A stretch of DNA of 40,661 nucleotides from contig CACFGR010000003.1 in the NCBI GenBank assembly GCA_902565955.1, forward strand, positions 1 to 40,661, read 5' to 3'. Position 1 is the first letter of the stretch; each line of letters starts with the position of its first letter. Origin of the DNA: an uncultured Pelagibacteraceae bacterium. GTDB lineage: Bacteria; Pseudomonadota; Alphaproteobacteria; Pelagibacterales; AG-422-B15. A program made the position numbers and the translations under genes. Shown here piece by piece: positions 1 through 9,027 of this stretch. A model generated the notes under the pieces. That model saw nothing but the letters and a program-made list of their open reading frames with translations, made no database searches and had not been told where the DNA came from.

Positions 1-600
1 TTTCCATACCCATTTGCATTGCTGCCATTGGGTCATTCATCATCATGTTTGGATCCATACCCATGGATGCACCCATATCATACATCGCCATAGGATCCAT
101 TGGTCCTGGCATCATACCGCCCATCATTGGATCCATCATTCCCATTGGCGCGCCTCCTGCCATTGGGTCCATCATTGGCATTCCTGGCATTCCCATAGGT
201 CCCATATCCATTGGTCCCATGCCCATCATTGGTCCCATATCCATTGGCATTCCTGGCATTCCCATTGGGCCCATGCCCTCCATACCAGGAAGCATAGACA
301 TATCCATATCCATCATTCCACCAAAGTCTGCAGGGCCAATCATTTCTGCTGTCATCATCGGCCCCATAAACATTTCACCTGCTTGCATTTGAGCTTGCAT
401 CATTCCTTGCATATCAGCCATCGAAGCCTGCATATCCACTTGTAATTGAGCAATCATATCTGCTCCCATTACATCTCCCATATCAGCCATGAAAGCGGCA
501 CCTTGATTACCCATCATTTGTGTCATACCGGCAGCCATCATGCCTGCCATCTCAGGATTTGCAGCAGCCATTTGACCCATAAACTCTCCAGCAAGGTCAG
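1..600 (-). repeat. Met/Gly/Pro-rich low-complexity C-terminal region of the giant protein
   Basis: Reverse translation: ...MGPMGMPGMPMDMGPMMGMGPMDMGPMGMPGMPMMDPMAGGAPMGMMDPMMGGMMPGPMDPMAMYDMGASMGMDPNMMMNDPMAAMQMGME. DNA repeats: ATTGGCATTCCTGGCATTCC at ~174 and ~243 (69 bp apart), GGTCCCATATCCATTGG at ~198 and ~231 (33 bp apart). Confidence 0.9.
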
Positions 601-3600
601 CCATTCCACCTTGTGTAGCTAACTGTGCCATACCACTTGCTATGTTTGCTGCAAGCTCTGGGTTATTTGCAACTAGGTCGCCCGCAAATTCTGCGGCAGC
701 GCCTGGATCAAACTGAGCCATTCCAGCGGCAACTTGACCAGCTATCGCAGGATTGGCTTCGGCCATCGATCCTGCAATTGCACCTACGGCATCAGGCGCT
801 AGTTCAGCAACACCTGCGGCAACTAAAGTTGCGGCAGCAGGATTTGCACTTGCCATTGCACCTGCAACATCTCCAGCAAGAGCTGGGTCGATAGCAGCAA
901 GGTTACCTGCGATTTCTCCTGCAGCTGCAGGGTTAGCCTGCGCCATTCCACCCGCAAAAGCTCCAGCTGCATCGGGATTAGCAGCAGCTACATCTTGCAT
1001 AATTCCAACAGCAGCCTCTCCATCAGGAATAGCTGCTAAAACTCCACCTGCAACAGCACCAGCGGCGGCAGGATTTGATGTCATTGCTGCGTCAATTACT
1101 CCAGCAGCAACATCAGGATTATCAGCAACCATTGCGCCGACAACTGTGCCAGCAGCAACAGGTGCCATTTCAGCCACACCACCAGCAATATCGTTAACTA
1201 AATTTGGATCTGCTCCAACCATCTCCATTGCAACACCTGCTGCAACTTGTGGATTACCAGCAGCGGCTCCGCCAGCGATATCTCCTGCCATATCAGGATT
1301 CGCTTCCATCATGCCTACTGCAATTTCACCTGCTTGTTGTGGAGCACCCGCGGCCATACCGCCAGCAATCTCACCTACAAAATTTTCGGCCATATCAGGA
1401 TTGGCCATAGCAGCATCCATCATGATACCCGCCATGTCACCAGCAATATCAGGATCACCGACTGCCATACCTTGAGCAATTGCTCCAACTGCATTTCCTG
1501 CAAAATTTTCAACTAACGCATCAAGTTGTTCTGGGTTAAGATCTGGATTCGCCGTAGCAGCGTTTTCTGCAAACTCTGCGGCAAAATCAGGTGCCATTGC
1601 AACTTCCATCATTGCACCTGCAACGTCTCCTGCAACTTCAGGGGCTGCGTTTGCCATACCTGCAGCAGCCGCAGAGGCAGCAGCAGGATTAGCTTCCATC
1701 ATCGCACCAGCGGCTTCAGCAGCAAGAGCTGGATCAGCTTCTGCTATAGCGCCAGCTACAGCACCGGCAGCGCCTGGAACATTTTCAGCAACAGCGGCAG
1801 CCATATCAGCAGCACCATCTGGATTTGCTTCAACCATCGCACCGGCTACGTCACCAGCGGCACCAGGAGCCATTTGTGCAACACCTCCTGCAATATCTCC
1901 CATTAATTCTGGATTGGCATTAACCATATCTGTAGCAACTTGAGCAGCAATATTAGCATCACCTCTTGCAACTCCGCCAGCGATTGCACCAGCTGCATCA
2001 GGCGCAGCTTCCATCATTGCAGTCGCAGCATCAGCAGCCAATTCAGGAGCAGCATCTGCTAAACTTTGCGCTGCTAAACCTGCAGTATCAGGGTTTGCAG
2101 CAACCATTGCGCTTGCGGCGTCTGCAGCAATCTCAGGAGCGGCTTCTGCCATTGCTCCCATTGCAGCTCCTGCAGCAATTGGATTTGCTTCAGCCATTGC
2201 AGCAGCCATATCTGTTGCAGCTTCTGGATTTGCTTCAACCATTGCACCAGCAACATCACCAGCTGCACTAGGTGCAAACTCAGCAACACCGCCAGCAATA
2301 TCAGCTGCGGCATCTGGATTTGCAGCAGCCATAGCAGTTGCTATATCAGCAGCTTGTCCAGGGTCTCCAGCGGCCATGCCGCCAGCAATATCTCCTGCTA
2401 ATTCTGGATTAGCTGCAACCATCGCACCAGCAACATCAGCAGCTTGATCAGGTGCAGCGGCAGCAATTCCTTGAGCAATCCCTTGAGCGGCCTCAGGAGC
2501 AGCATCCATCATAGCGCCAGCAATTTCTCCAGCAATTTCTGGATTTGCTCCAGCCATTCCTTCAGCAATATCTCCAGCAACATCTGGATTAGCGGCAGCC
2601 ATAGCACCAGCAGCATCTGCAGCAAGATCAGGCAATGTATCTGCTATCGCGCCAGCAGTACCTTCAGCAGCCATTGGATTTGCTTCAGCCATAGCACCAG
2701 CAACGGCTAATGCAGCATCAGGGTTCAATTCAGCAACAGAACTCATCATATTATCAGCAGCACCGGGTGCAGTTTCTGCAAGAACGGCAGCCATTGTAGC
2801 TGTGGCTTCAGGGTTTGCTTCAATTAACGTGTTCGCAACATTTTCCATAGCGACAGGTGCGGCCATTGCAACTCCAGTAGCAATGTCACCCGCAATATCA
2901 GGATTAGCTGCAACCATCGCACCTGCAATATCAGCAGCAGCTTCAGGGTTAGCCATTGCCATTCCACCTGCGATATCAGCGGCAGCTTCAGGCGCAGCAG
3001 CGGCCATAGCATTTGCTGCATCAGCAGCAAGCTCTGGTGCGGCTTCCATCATTCCTTCTGCAGCCATTTGCGCAGCAGCAGGGTTGGCCTCAGCCATAGC
3101 AGCAGCAGCCTCAACGGCTAGTTCAGGATTACTCTCAGCAATAGCAGCAGCCATATCTCCAGCCATTTCAGGAGCAGCTTGAGCTACAGCGCCAGCCATA
3201 GCGGCAGCGGCTTCAGGTGCAGCTTCCATCATAGCTCCTGCGACATCAGCAACAGCGTCAGGATTTGCATTTGCCATTCCGCCTACAATTGCAGCAGCGG
3301 CATCTGGGTTTGCTTCAACTAGTGCGGTAGCAGCATCTGCAGCAGCTTCAGGTGCTTGAGCAGCAACGCCAGCAGCGATTGCTCCAGCGGCATCTGGATT
3401 AGCTTGGATCAATGCGGCAGCAGCTTCAGCAGCAGCTTCGGGTGCTTGAGCTGAAACAACATTTGCGATTGCTCCAGCTGCATTAGGATTAATCGCAGCC
3501 ATGTCTCCAGCAATATCAGCTGCCAAGTCTGGATCTGCGGCAGCAACAGTCGCGGCAATATTTGCTACAGCTCCTGCCATAGCTTCTGGGTTGACAGCGG

Positions 3601-6600
3601 CCATGTCAGCTGCAATATCTCCAGCAAGTTCTGGTGCGGCCTGAGCAACAGAAGTTGCGATTAGGGCAGCAGCGGCAGGATTGGCTTCAGCAAGTGAACC
3701 AGCCACATTCGCAGCAGCTTCAGGCGCAGCTTCCGCAACACCCGCAGCAATCATCCCAGCAGCTTGAGGTACAGCTTCTGCTAGCGCAGCAGCGGTATCT
3801 GCAGCAGCGCCAGGATCAACTTCTATTATTGCGGCAGTAATATCTTGAGCGGCTGCAGGATTAGCAGCAGTCATTGCAGTTGCAGCAGCAACTGCAGCTT
3901 CAGGGTTTGCATCTACAACGGCAGCCATTGCATCGCCAGCAGCAGCTGGTGCAATTTGTGCAACCCCTGTAGCAATATCATTTAGAGCTTCTGGATTGGC
4001 ATCGGCCATTGCTCCTATAACATCGCCAACAGCGTCAGGTGCGCTTCTTGCCATTCCACCTGCGATTGCTGAGGCAGCATCAGGTGCAGCTTCTGCCATT
4101 GCAACAGCAACATCAGCAGCCATTTCAGGATTACCACTTGCAATACCCGCAGCAACTGCGGATGCAGCTTCTGGTGCAGCTTCTGCCATTGCTGCAGCAG
4201 CCTGAGTTGCAATGTCAGTACTTCCGCCATCAAAGAAACCTGCATCGGCCACAACAGCAGCCATGCCTTGTGCTGCAGAAGCAGCAGCAGCAGGACTAGC
4301 TTCAGCCATTGCTGTAGCAGCAGCTACAGCTTGTTCAGGTGCAGACTCCATCAATGCACCAGCAATGTCTCCAGCAGCAGCTGGATTTGCTTCTGCCATT
4401 GCAGCTGCAAGTTCACCTGCAGCTTCAGGGTCATTCGAAATAAGTTCAGATGCAACAGATGCTGCAGCTTCTGGCGCAAATTGGGCGACTGCGGCAGCCA
4501 TGTCAGCAGCAGCGTCAGGGTTAGCATTAGCCATTGCAGCTGTTACTTCAGCAGCAAATTCTGGAATAGCAGCAGCTGTGCTTGCAGCGATTTGTGCAGC
4601 AGCTTCTGGGTTTGCCTCTGCTAATGCGAGAGCAGCGTCAGCGGCAACCTCTGGATTACCCGATGCAACTCCAGCAGCTATTACCCCCGATAATTCTGGT
4701 GCAGCTTCGGCAACAGCTCCGGCCACATCCGCAATAAGTTCAGGTGCAGCTTCGGCAAGTCCCGCCATCGCCTCACCAGCTGCAGCAGGGTTTGCTTCTG
4801 CCATTGCAGTTGCTATTTCAGCGGCAGCGCCTGGATCAGCGGCAGCCATTGCTCCCAACACTTCTCCAGCAGTTTCAGGTGCAACTTGTGCAACTTGTGC
4901 CGCCATGTCTGCATTAAAGTCTGCCATATCTTCCGGTGATACCCCAGGTATCTCAGCCATTTGTTCCATCATCTGACCTGCAATTTCACCTGCAGCTTCA
5001 GGATCAGCAGCCGCAACAGCGGTTGCAATGTTTGCTGTCATTTCAGCCATTTGTTCTGCAGGATCAAAATCTGCAGGGGCGCCAGGAATCTCTGCCATTT
5101 GCTCCATCATCGCTCCGGCAAGTTCTGCAGCCTGCTCCGGCGCAGCGGCTGTTGCTTGCGTAGCAATTGCAGTTGTCATATCAGCCATTTGTCCGGCCAT
5201 ATCAAATTCTTCAGGTACATTAGGAATGTCAGCCATAACTTCCATCATGGCTCCTGCTAAGTCTGCAGCTCCTTCTGGATCTGCCTGAACAGCAGCTGAC
5301 GCCATATTAGCAGTCATTCCAGCGCCAGTTTCAGCAAGCGCTTCAGGTTCAATTCCAGGTATCTCTGCCATTTGCTCCATCATCGTTCCAGCTAATTCAG
5401 CTGCGCCTTCAGGATCAGCGATAGTTGCTGCAGATGCAACGTTAGCTGTCATTACGGCAGCAGCTTCGGCAAGTGCGCCTTCGCTTGCATTACCGTCAAC
5501 GGCCGTCATAGCTTCTACCATTGCTCCAGCAACTTCTGCAGCAGCCTCAGGTACTGCACTTGCAACTTGGGTTGCAATTGCTGTTTGCATAGCTAATGCT
5601 TCATCTTGAGAAAAGTTTTCATTACCAGCAGCAACAGCTGCCATTTCACCTGCAATTTCCGTAGCGGCTTCCGGATTAACCTGAGCAACAGTTGCAGCAA
5701 TATTTGCAGCAGCACTTGGTGCAGCTTCAGCCATAGCAACGGCAGTTTCAGTAGCAAGTTCAGGTAATGCTTCACTTACAGCGCCAACAGCAGCGCCTGC
5801 AGTTGCAGGATTTGCGTCAGCCATTGTTGCGGCTGCTTCAACTGCTTGTTCTGGTGCAACTTCTGCAATTGCTCCCATAACTCCCTCAGCAGTTCCAGGA
5901 GCTGACTCAGCGATTTGTTCAGCAATATCTGCAATTGCTTCAGGATTTGCTTCCATCATTGCGCCAGCAATATCACCAGCTAATACTTGTGCAACTTCAG
6001 CTGCAGCGCCTTGCGCTTCAGCAATTGTTTCTTGAGCAGCAGCTTGTACTTCAGTTATTGCGGCTTGAGCTTGAGCTACTAAGTTTGGATCGTCAGATGT
6101 TAAATCTGCTTGTAAATCTGCCCTTGCCTCAGCTACTTGAGCTTGTGCTTCAGCCTGAGCAGCAGCAACTTCTTGCGCGGCATTTGCTTGTGCAGCAACA
6201 GCAACACCTGTTGCAATATCAGCGGCAGCTTCCGGATCAGCAGCGGCCATTTCTGTTGCTACTTCTGCAGCAACTTCAGGATTACCTTGTGCAACTCCGC
6301 CAGCAATTGCAGCGGCAGCCTCTGGAGCAGCTTCTTGCATGGCCATAGCAGCATCACCCGCTTGGTCAGGTGCAAGTTCAGCCATCACTTCAGCAGCTGC
6401 TCCCGCAGCAGCTGGTGCAACTTCAGCCATAGCGGCAGTTGCTTCAATTGCTTGCTCTGGAGCAGCTTCAATAATTGCTTCTGTAGCAAGTGCAGCAGCG
6501 GCTGGATTCGCCTCAGCTATATCCGCGCATAATTCCACAGCTCCATCAGGATTTGATGCCATCATTTCTTGAACCATTTCCGCAGCTGCTTCTGGATTAG

Positions 6601-7510
6601 ATGCAGCGGTACCAGCAATAATTTCAGCGGCAGCGTCAGGGTTCATTTCAATCATCTCTGCAATTATTTCTTGTGTTGCGGCTTGCGATGCTTCAAGCGC
6701 GGCCTCTTGACCTGCTTGGTTATTGTCTAAAAGTGTATCTTGTAAATCAGTTTGAATGTCAACAATGCCTTCTTGACCGACTTCAGAAAATTGTGTTTGT
6801 GCTTCTGCTTGCGCTTCTGCATTAGCTTGAGCAGTTTCTTGATTAACTTCAGCTATAGCGGCTTGCGCAACTCCGGACGCAACACCTGCGGCAACAGCGG
6901 CAGCCGCTTCTGGCGCAGCTTGAGCCATTGCAGTTGCGACTTGTGAAGCAGATTCAGGGTCAACAGCAGCTACTGCACTGGCTGCTCCGCTTGCAGCTGC
7001 TGGGTTTGCAGCAGCCATTGATGCAGCAGCATCAACAGCATGTTCAGGTGCTGCTTGCGCAACGGCACTCGCAACTGCTCCTGCAGCAGCTGGAGCAACC
7101 TCAGCTATGGCGGCAGCCATGTCTGCGGCACCTTCAGGATTTATTTGTGTAAGAGATGCGGCAACAGCACCAGCGGCAGCTGGAACATTTTGCACTACAT
7201 CCGAGGCAACTTCCTCGGCAATGTCTGGCGCTGCACTTGCCATAGCGGCTGCAGTTGCATTTGCAGTAGCAGGAGCGGCAGCGGCAATAGCACCTGCGAT
7301 TTCAGCAGCTTGTTCAGGTATAGCTTGTGCTGTAACTGTAGCTATTTGTTGTGCAGCTGCAGGATTTGCTTGCACTACGGCAGCAAGCATCTCATCTGAA
7401 TTATCATTATTTGCTGCGTAATTTTGTATTAGTGCCTGTTGTTCCTCTTGTGACCCTGCTGCGGCGACCTGTTGAAAAAATTCTTGAGCTTCTGCTGGAC
7501 TTACTGGCAT
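1..7510 (-). CDS. Giant alanine-rich 15-residue-repeat protein (C-terminus truncated by window edge; >=2503 codons)
   Basis: Hand reverse translation from ATG at 7510-7508 (MPVSPAEAQEFFQQVAAAGSQEEQQALIQNYAANNDNSDEMLAAVVQANPAAAQQIA...). Frame phase checked at about 6716, 5903, 4952, 4247, 2300, 701 and 2-4: all in the same phase, no stop seen. AAAGGG Shine-Dalgarno-like sequence upstream of the ATG; tolC-like gene 31 bp upstream on the same strand. Repeats such as PELAGDIAGGMAAGD / PGQAADIATAMAAAN / PDAAADIAG are exactly 15 residues apart. Confidence 0.93.
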   Translation of the reverse strand, partial: MPVSPAEAQEFFQQVAAAGSQEEQQALIQNYAANNDNSDEMLAAVVQANPAAAQQIATVTAQAIPEQAAEIAGAIAAAAPATANATAAAMASAAPDIAEEVASDVVQNVPAAAGAVAASLTQINPEGAADMAAAIAEVAPAAAGAVASAVAQAAPEHAVDAAASMAAANPAAASGAASAVAAVDPESASQVATAMAQAAPEAAAAVAAGVASGVAQAAIAEVNQETAQANAEAQAEAQTQFSEVGQEGIVDIQTDLQDTLLDNNQAGQEAALEASQAATQEIIAEMIEMNPDAAAEIIAGTAASNPEAAAEMVQEMMASNPDGAVELCADIAEANPAAAALATEAIIEAAPEQAIEATAAMAEVAPAAAGAAAEVMAELAPDQAGDAAMAMQEAAPEAAAAIAGGVAQGNPEVAAEVATEMAAADPEAAADIATGVAVAAQANAAQEVAAAQAEAQAQVAEARADLQADLTSDDPNLVAQAQAAITEVQAAAQETIAEAQGAAAEVAQVLAGDIAGAMMEANPEAIADIAEQIAESAPGTAEGVMGAIAEVAPEQAVEAAATMADANPATAGAAVGAVSEALPELATETAVAMAEAAPSAAANIAATVAQVNPEAATEIAGEMAAVAAGNENFSQDEALAMQTAIATQVASAVPEAAAEVAGAMVEAMTAVDGNASEGALAEAAAVMTANVASAATIADPEGAAELAGTMMEQMAEIPGIEPEALAETGAGMTANMASAAVQADPEGAADLAGAMMEVMADIPNVPEEFDMAGQMADMTTAIATQATAAAPEQAAELAGAMMEQMAEIPGAPADFDPAEQMAEMTANIATAVAAADPEAAGEIAGQMMEQMAEIPGVSPEDMADFNADMAAQVAQVAPETAGEVLGAMAAADPGAAAEIATAMAEANPAAAGEAMAGLAEAAPELIADVAGAVAEAAPELSGVIAAGVASGNPEVAADAALALAEANPEAAAQIAASTAAAIPEFAAEVTAAMANANPDAAADMAAAVAQFAPEAAASVASELISNDPEAAGELAAAMAEANPAAAGDIAGALMESAPEQAVAAATAMAEASPAAAASAAQGMAAVVADAGFFDGGSTDIATQAAAAMAEAAPEAASAVAAGIASGNPEMAADVAVAMAEAAPDAASAIAGGMARSAPDAVGDVIGAMADANPEALNDIATGVAQIAPAAAGDAMAAVVDANPEAAVAAATAMTAANPAAAQDITAAIIEVDPGAAADTAAALAEAVPQAAGMIAAGVAEAAPEAAANVAGSLAEANPAAAALIATSVAQAAPELAGDIAADMAAVNPEAMAGAVANIAATVAAADPDLAADIAGDMAAINPNAAGAIANVVSAQAPEAAAEAAAALIQANPDAAGAIAAGVAAQAPEAAADAATALVEANPDAAAAIVGGMANANPDAVADVAGAMMEAAPEAAAAMAGAVAQAAPEMAGDMAAAIAESNPELAVEAAAAMAEANPAAAQMAAEGMMEAAPELAADAANAMAAAAPEAAADIAGGMAMANPEAAADIAGAMVAANPDIAGDIATGVAMAAPVAMENVANTLIEANPEATATMAAVLAETAPGAADNMMSSVAELNPDAALAVAGAMAEANPMAAEGTAGAIADTLPDLAADAAGAMAAANPDVAGDIAEGMAGANPEIAGEIAGAMMDAAPEAAQGIAQGIAAAAPDQAADVAGAMVAANPELAGDIAGGMAAGDPGQAADIATAMAAANPDAAADIAGGVAEFAPSAAGDVAGAMVEANPEAATDMAAAMAEANPIAAGAAMGAMAEAAPEIAADAASAMVAANPDTAGLAAQSLADAAPELAADAATAMMEAAPDAAGAIAGGVARGDANIAAQVATDMVNANPELMGDIAGGVAQMAPGAAGDVAGAMVEANPDGAADMAAAVAENVPGAAGAVAGAIAEADPALAAEAAGAMMEANPAAASAAAAGMANAAPEVAGDVAGAMMEVAMAPDFAAEFAENAATANPDLNPEQLDALVENFAGNAVGAIAQGMAVGDPDIAGDMAGIMMDAAMANPDMAENFVGEIAGGMAAGAPQQAGEIAVGMMEANPDMAGDIAGGAAAGNPQVAAGVAMEMVGADPNLVNDIAGGVAEMAPVAAGTVVGAMVADNPDVAAGVIDAAMTSNPAAAGAVAGGVLAAIPDGEAAVGIMQDVAAANPDAAGAFAGGMAQANPAAAGEIAGNLAAIDPALAGDVAGAMASANPAAATLVAAGVAELAPDAVGAIAGSMAEANPAIAGQVAAGMAQFDPGAAAEFAGDLVANNPELAANIASGMAQLATQGGMADLAGEFMGQMAAANPEMAGMMAAGMTQMMGNQGAAFMADMGDVMGADMIAQLQVDMQASMADMQGMMQAQMQAGEMFMGPMMTAEMIGPADFGGMMDMDMSMLPGMEGMGPMGMPGMPMDMGPMMGMGPMDMGPMGMPGMPMMDPMAGGAPMGMMDPMMGGMMPGPMDPMAMYDMGASMGMDPNMMMNDPMAAMQMGME
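600..7390 (-). repeat. Degenerate 45-bp (15-aa) coding repeat array, often paired as 90 bp (30 aa)
   Basis: Pro-to-Pro spacing of 15 residues in hand-translated stretches; recurrent A-N/A-P-[ED]-A-A-x-[DE]-[IVMA]-A-G-A-M-[AVM]-E pattern. Confidence 0.9.
4943..5400 (-). repeat. ~46-aa super-repeat block (MMEQMAEIPG...)
   Basis: ATCTC[AT]GCCATTTG[TC]TCCATCAT-like segments begin near 4950, 5088, 5226 and 5361 (spacing 138, 138, 135 nt). Confidence 0.8.
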
Positions 7511-7541
7511 TAAATATTCCCTTTCCCTTATTTATAATAAA

Positions 7542-8891
7542 TCAAGATGACGTATTGAATGTTCCTTCCCTAGAATTATCTTCAACCATTTCAGGCTGGA
7601 GTAGATCTATTACATCTAAAACTTCATAAACTGATGTTAATAAAGACATGCTATCGTCAGAAAGATCCTTGAGAGAGCTTTCAAGAGCATCTTCTGCTGC
7701 TAGGACTGCAGCAGCATCTGTTTGATCGGCGGCTCTTTCTTTCTGTGCTATCGTAAGTAACTCTTTTGCTATTGTTGCTTCATTCTCACTGTAGGAGAGC
7801 ATTGTCCTTGCATTGGCATATTCAATCCAAGCGTCTTTTGCAGCCTTGATCGTATCACGCTCTTTGAGTGCTAAGTCATTTATTGCTCTTTCTAGTGCTG
7901 AACGATCATTTAAATATCCTGGCATCTCCATGTATAAACCAGATATTGGAAATTCAACTGTTACTTTCATTTGTTCTTCGTAATGATTACCAGTTGTATG
8001 TGATGCATCGTCTTTATATGAAAGCTTTGCTTCTGCGTCTACAGTGGGTCCAAAATTAGCTAAAGCAGAACTGAGATCGTTCTTTGCAATGTCAACATCC
8101 ATTTTAGCAATTCGTAAGTCTCTATTATTTGCAAGCGCCATAACAACTGTAGCTTCCATAGATTTAGGCATCATACTGATGACTGATGGCGCTAGCCTTG
8201 GTTTGCGTAATTGATTAACATTAACATCGTCTACTTTAAATAGTTTCTCATAGGTAAACTTTGCTGATTTAAAACTTTTTTCGTCACTTATTAGTGTTTT
8301 TTGTGCGTTAGCAAGTTGCCTTTTGGCTTTAAGAACGTCTGAAGCTAATCCAGAGCCAACCTGAACTCTTATTTCTTCTTGTCCAGAAGTTTGACGAGTG
8401 TTTGCTTCTGCTGATATGGAAGCTTCCAACTTCTCATTAGCTTTAATTAATCCAAGGTAAGCATCTGCAGCCTCTATCAACAAATCATTCCTAGCAGTAG
8501 TTAATTCAAGTTCTGATTTTTTTAACTCTAGTCTTTTATTTGATATTTCAGACATTGTTGCGCCAGAGTCCATTATTTTTTGTTTCCAAGTCAAGTCATG
8601 AGTGTCGAAATTTAATTGTGAGTTAGAACTTGCTGTTGCAGCGTCATACTTATCATTTCTTCCTGATTCATACTTCCATGAAAGATCAGGAGCATAAGCA
8701 AGAATTGAATCTGTTATATCCCTTCCAGCTTCTTCAACTTCTTTTTTTGCATTGATTACATCTTCATGGCTACTTAAAACAACATCAACCATTTCAGATA
8801 AAGTTTCTGATTTAGAAGGAAGAATTAATAACATGAATGCAATAAATGAATACATCATGTAACAAATAAATTGCTTGAATTTTATCATCAT
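7542..8891 (-). CDS. tolC: TolC-family outer membrane efflux/secretion protein
   Basis: Signal-like N-terminus (MIKFKQFICYMMYSFIAFMLLILPSKSETLSEMV) and TolC coiled-coil repeat character (TARNDLLIEAADAYLGLIKANEKLEAS..., VGSGLASDVLKAKRQLANAQKTL). The ORF extends to 8933; the start near 8891/8888 is more plausible. Confidence 0.85.
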   Translation of the reverse strand: MMIKFKQFICYMMYSFIAFMLLILPSKSETLSEMVDVVLSSHEDVINAKKEVEEAGRDITDSILAYAPDLSWKYESGRNDKYDAATASSNSQLNFDTHDLTWKQKIMDSGATMSEISNKRLELKKSELELTTARNDLLIEAADAYLGLIKANEKLEASISAEANTRQTSGQEEIRVQVGSGLASDVLKAKRQLANAQKTLISDEKSFKSAKFTYEKLFKVDDVNVNQLRKPRLAPSVISMMPKSMEATVVMALANNRDLRIAKMDVDIAKNDLSSALANFGPTVDAEAKLSYKDDASHTTGNHYEEQMKVTVEFPISGLYMEMPGYLNDRSALERAINDLALKERDTIKAAKDAWIEYANARTMLSYSENEATIAKELLTIAQKERAADQTDAAAVLAAEDALESSLKDLSDDSMSLLTSVYEVLDVIDLLQPEMVEDNSREGTFNTSS

Positions 8892-9027
8892 AATAACCTC
8901 ATCAAATAAATTGGACTCAACGAAGATTATCAATCAATTATGGGAGATTTACAATGCTTTTATCTCTAAAAATAAGTAGAAATTGGTGATAAAATATATG
9001 GATATTACTGGTTTTTTTATTAAACGA

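Noticed and set aside
2074-5775. Minus-strand ORFs at 2074-2313, 2824-3030, 4015-4254 and 5593-5775
   Set aside because: Out-of-frame readings (Leu/Gln-rich) of the same repeat DNA; the true frame is the continuous one starting at 7510.
1-7510. CRISPR array or noncoding satellite DNA as explanation for the repetition
   Set aside because: No constant repeat/variable spacer structure; the 45-bp period is a codon multiple, copies are diverged and the frame stays open throughout.
14-7629. Plus-strand ORFs in the left arm (e.g. 45-392, 753-1475, 2802-3182, 4212-4976, 5935-6348, 7107-7421) as genes
   Set aside because: They are antisense readings of the giant minus-strand repeat gene; they are fragmentary, overlap one another in different frames and lack individual context.
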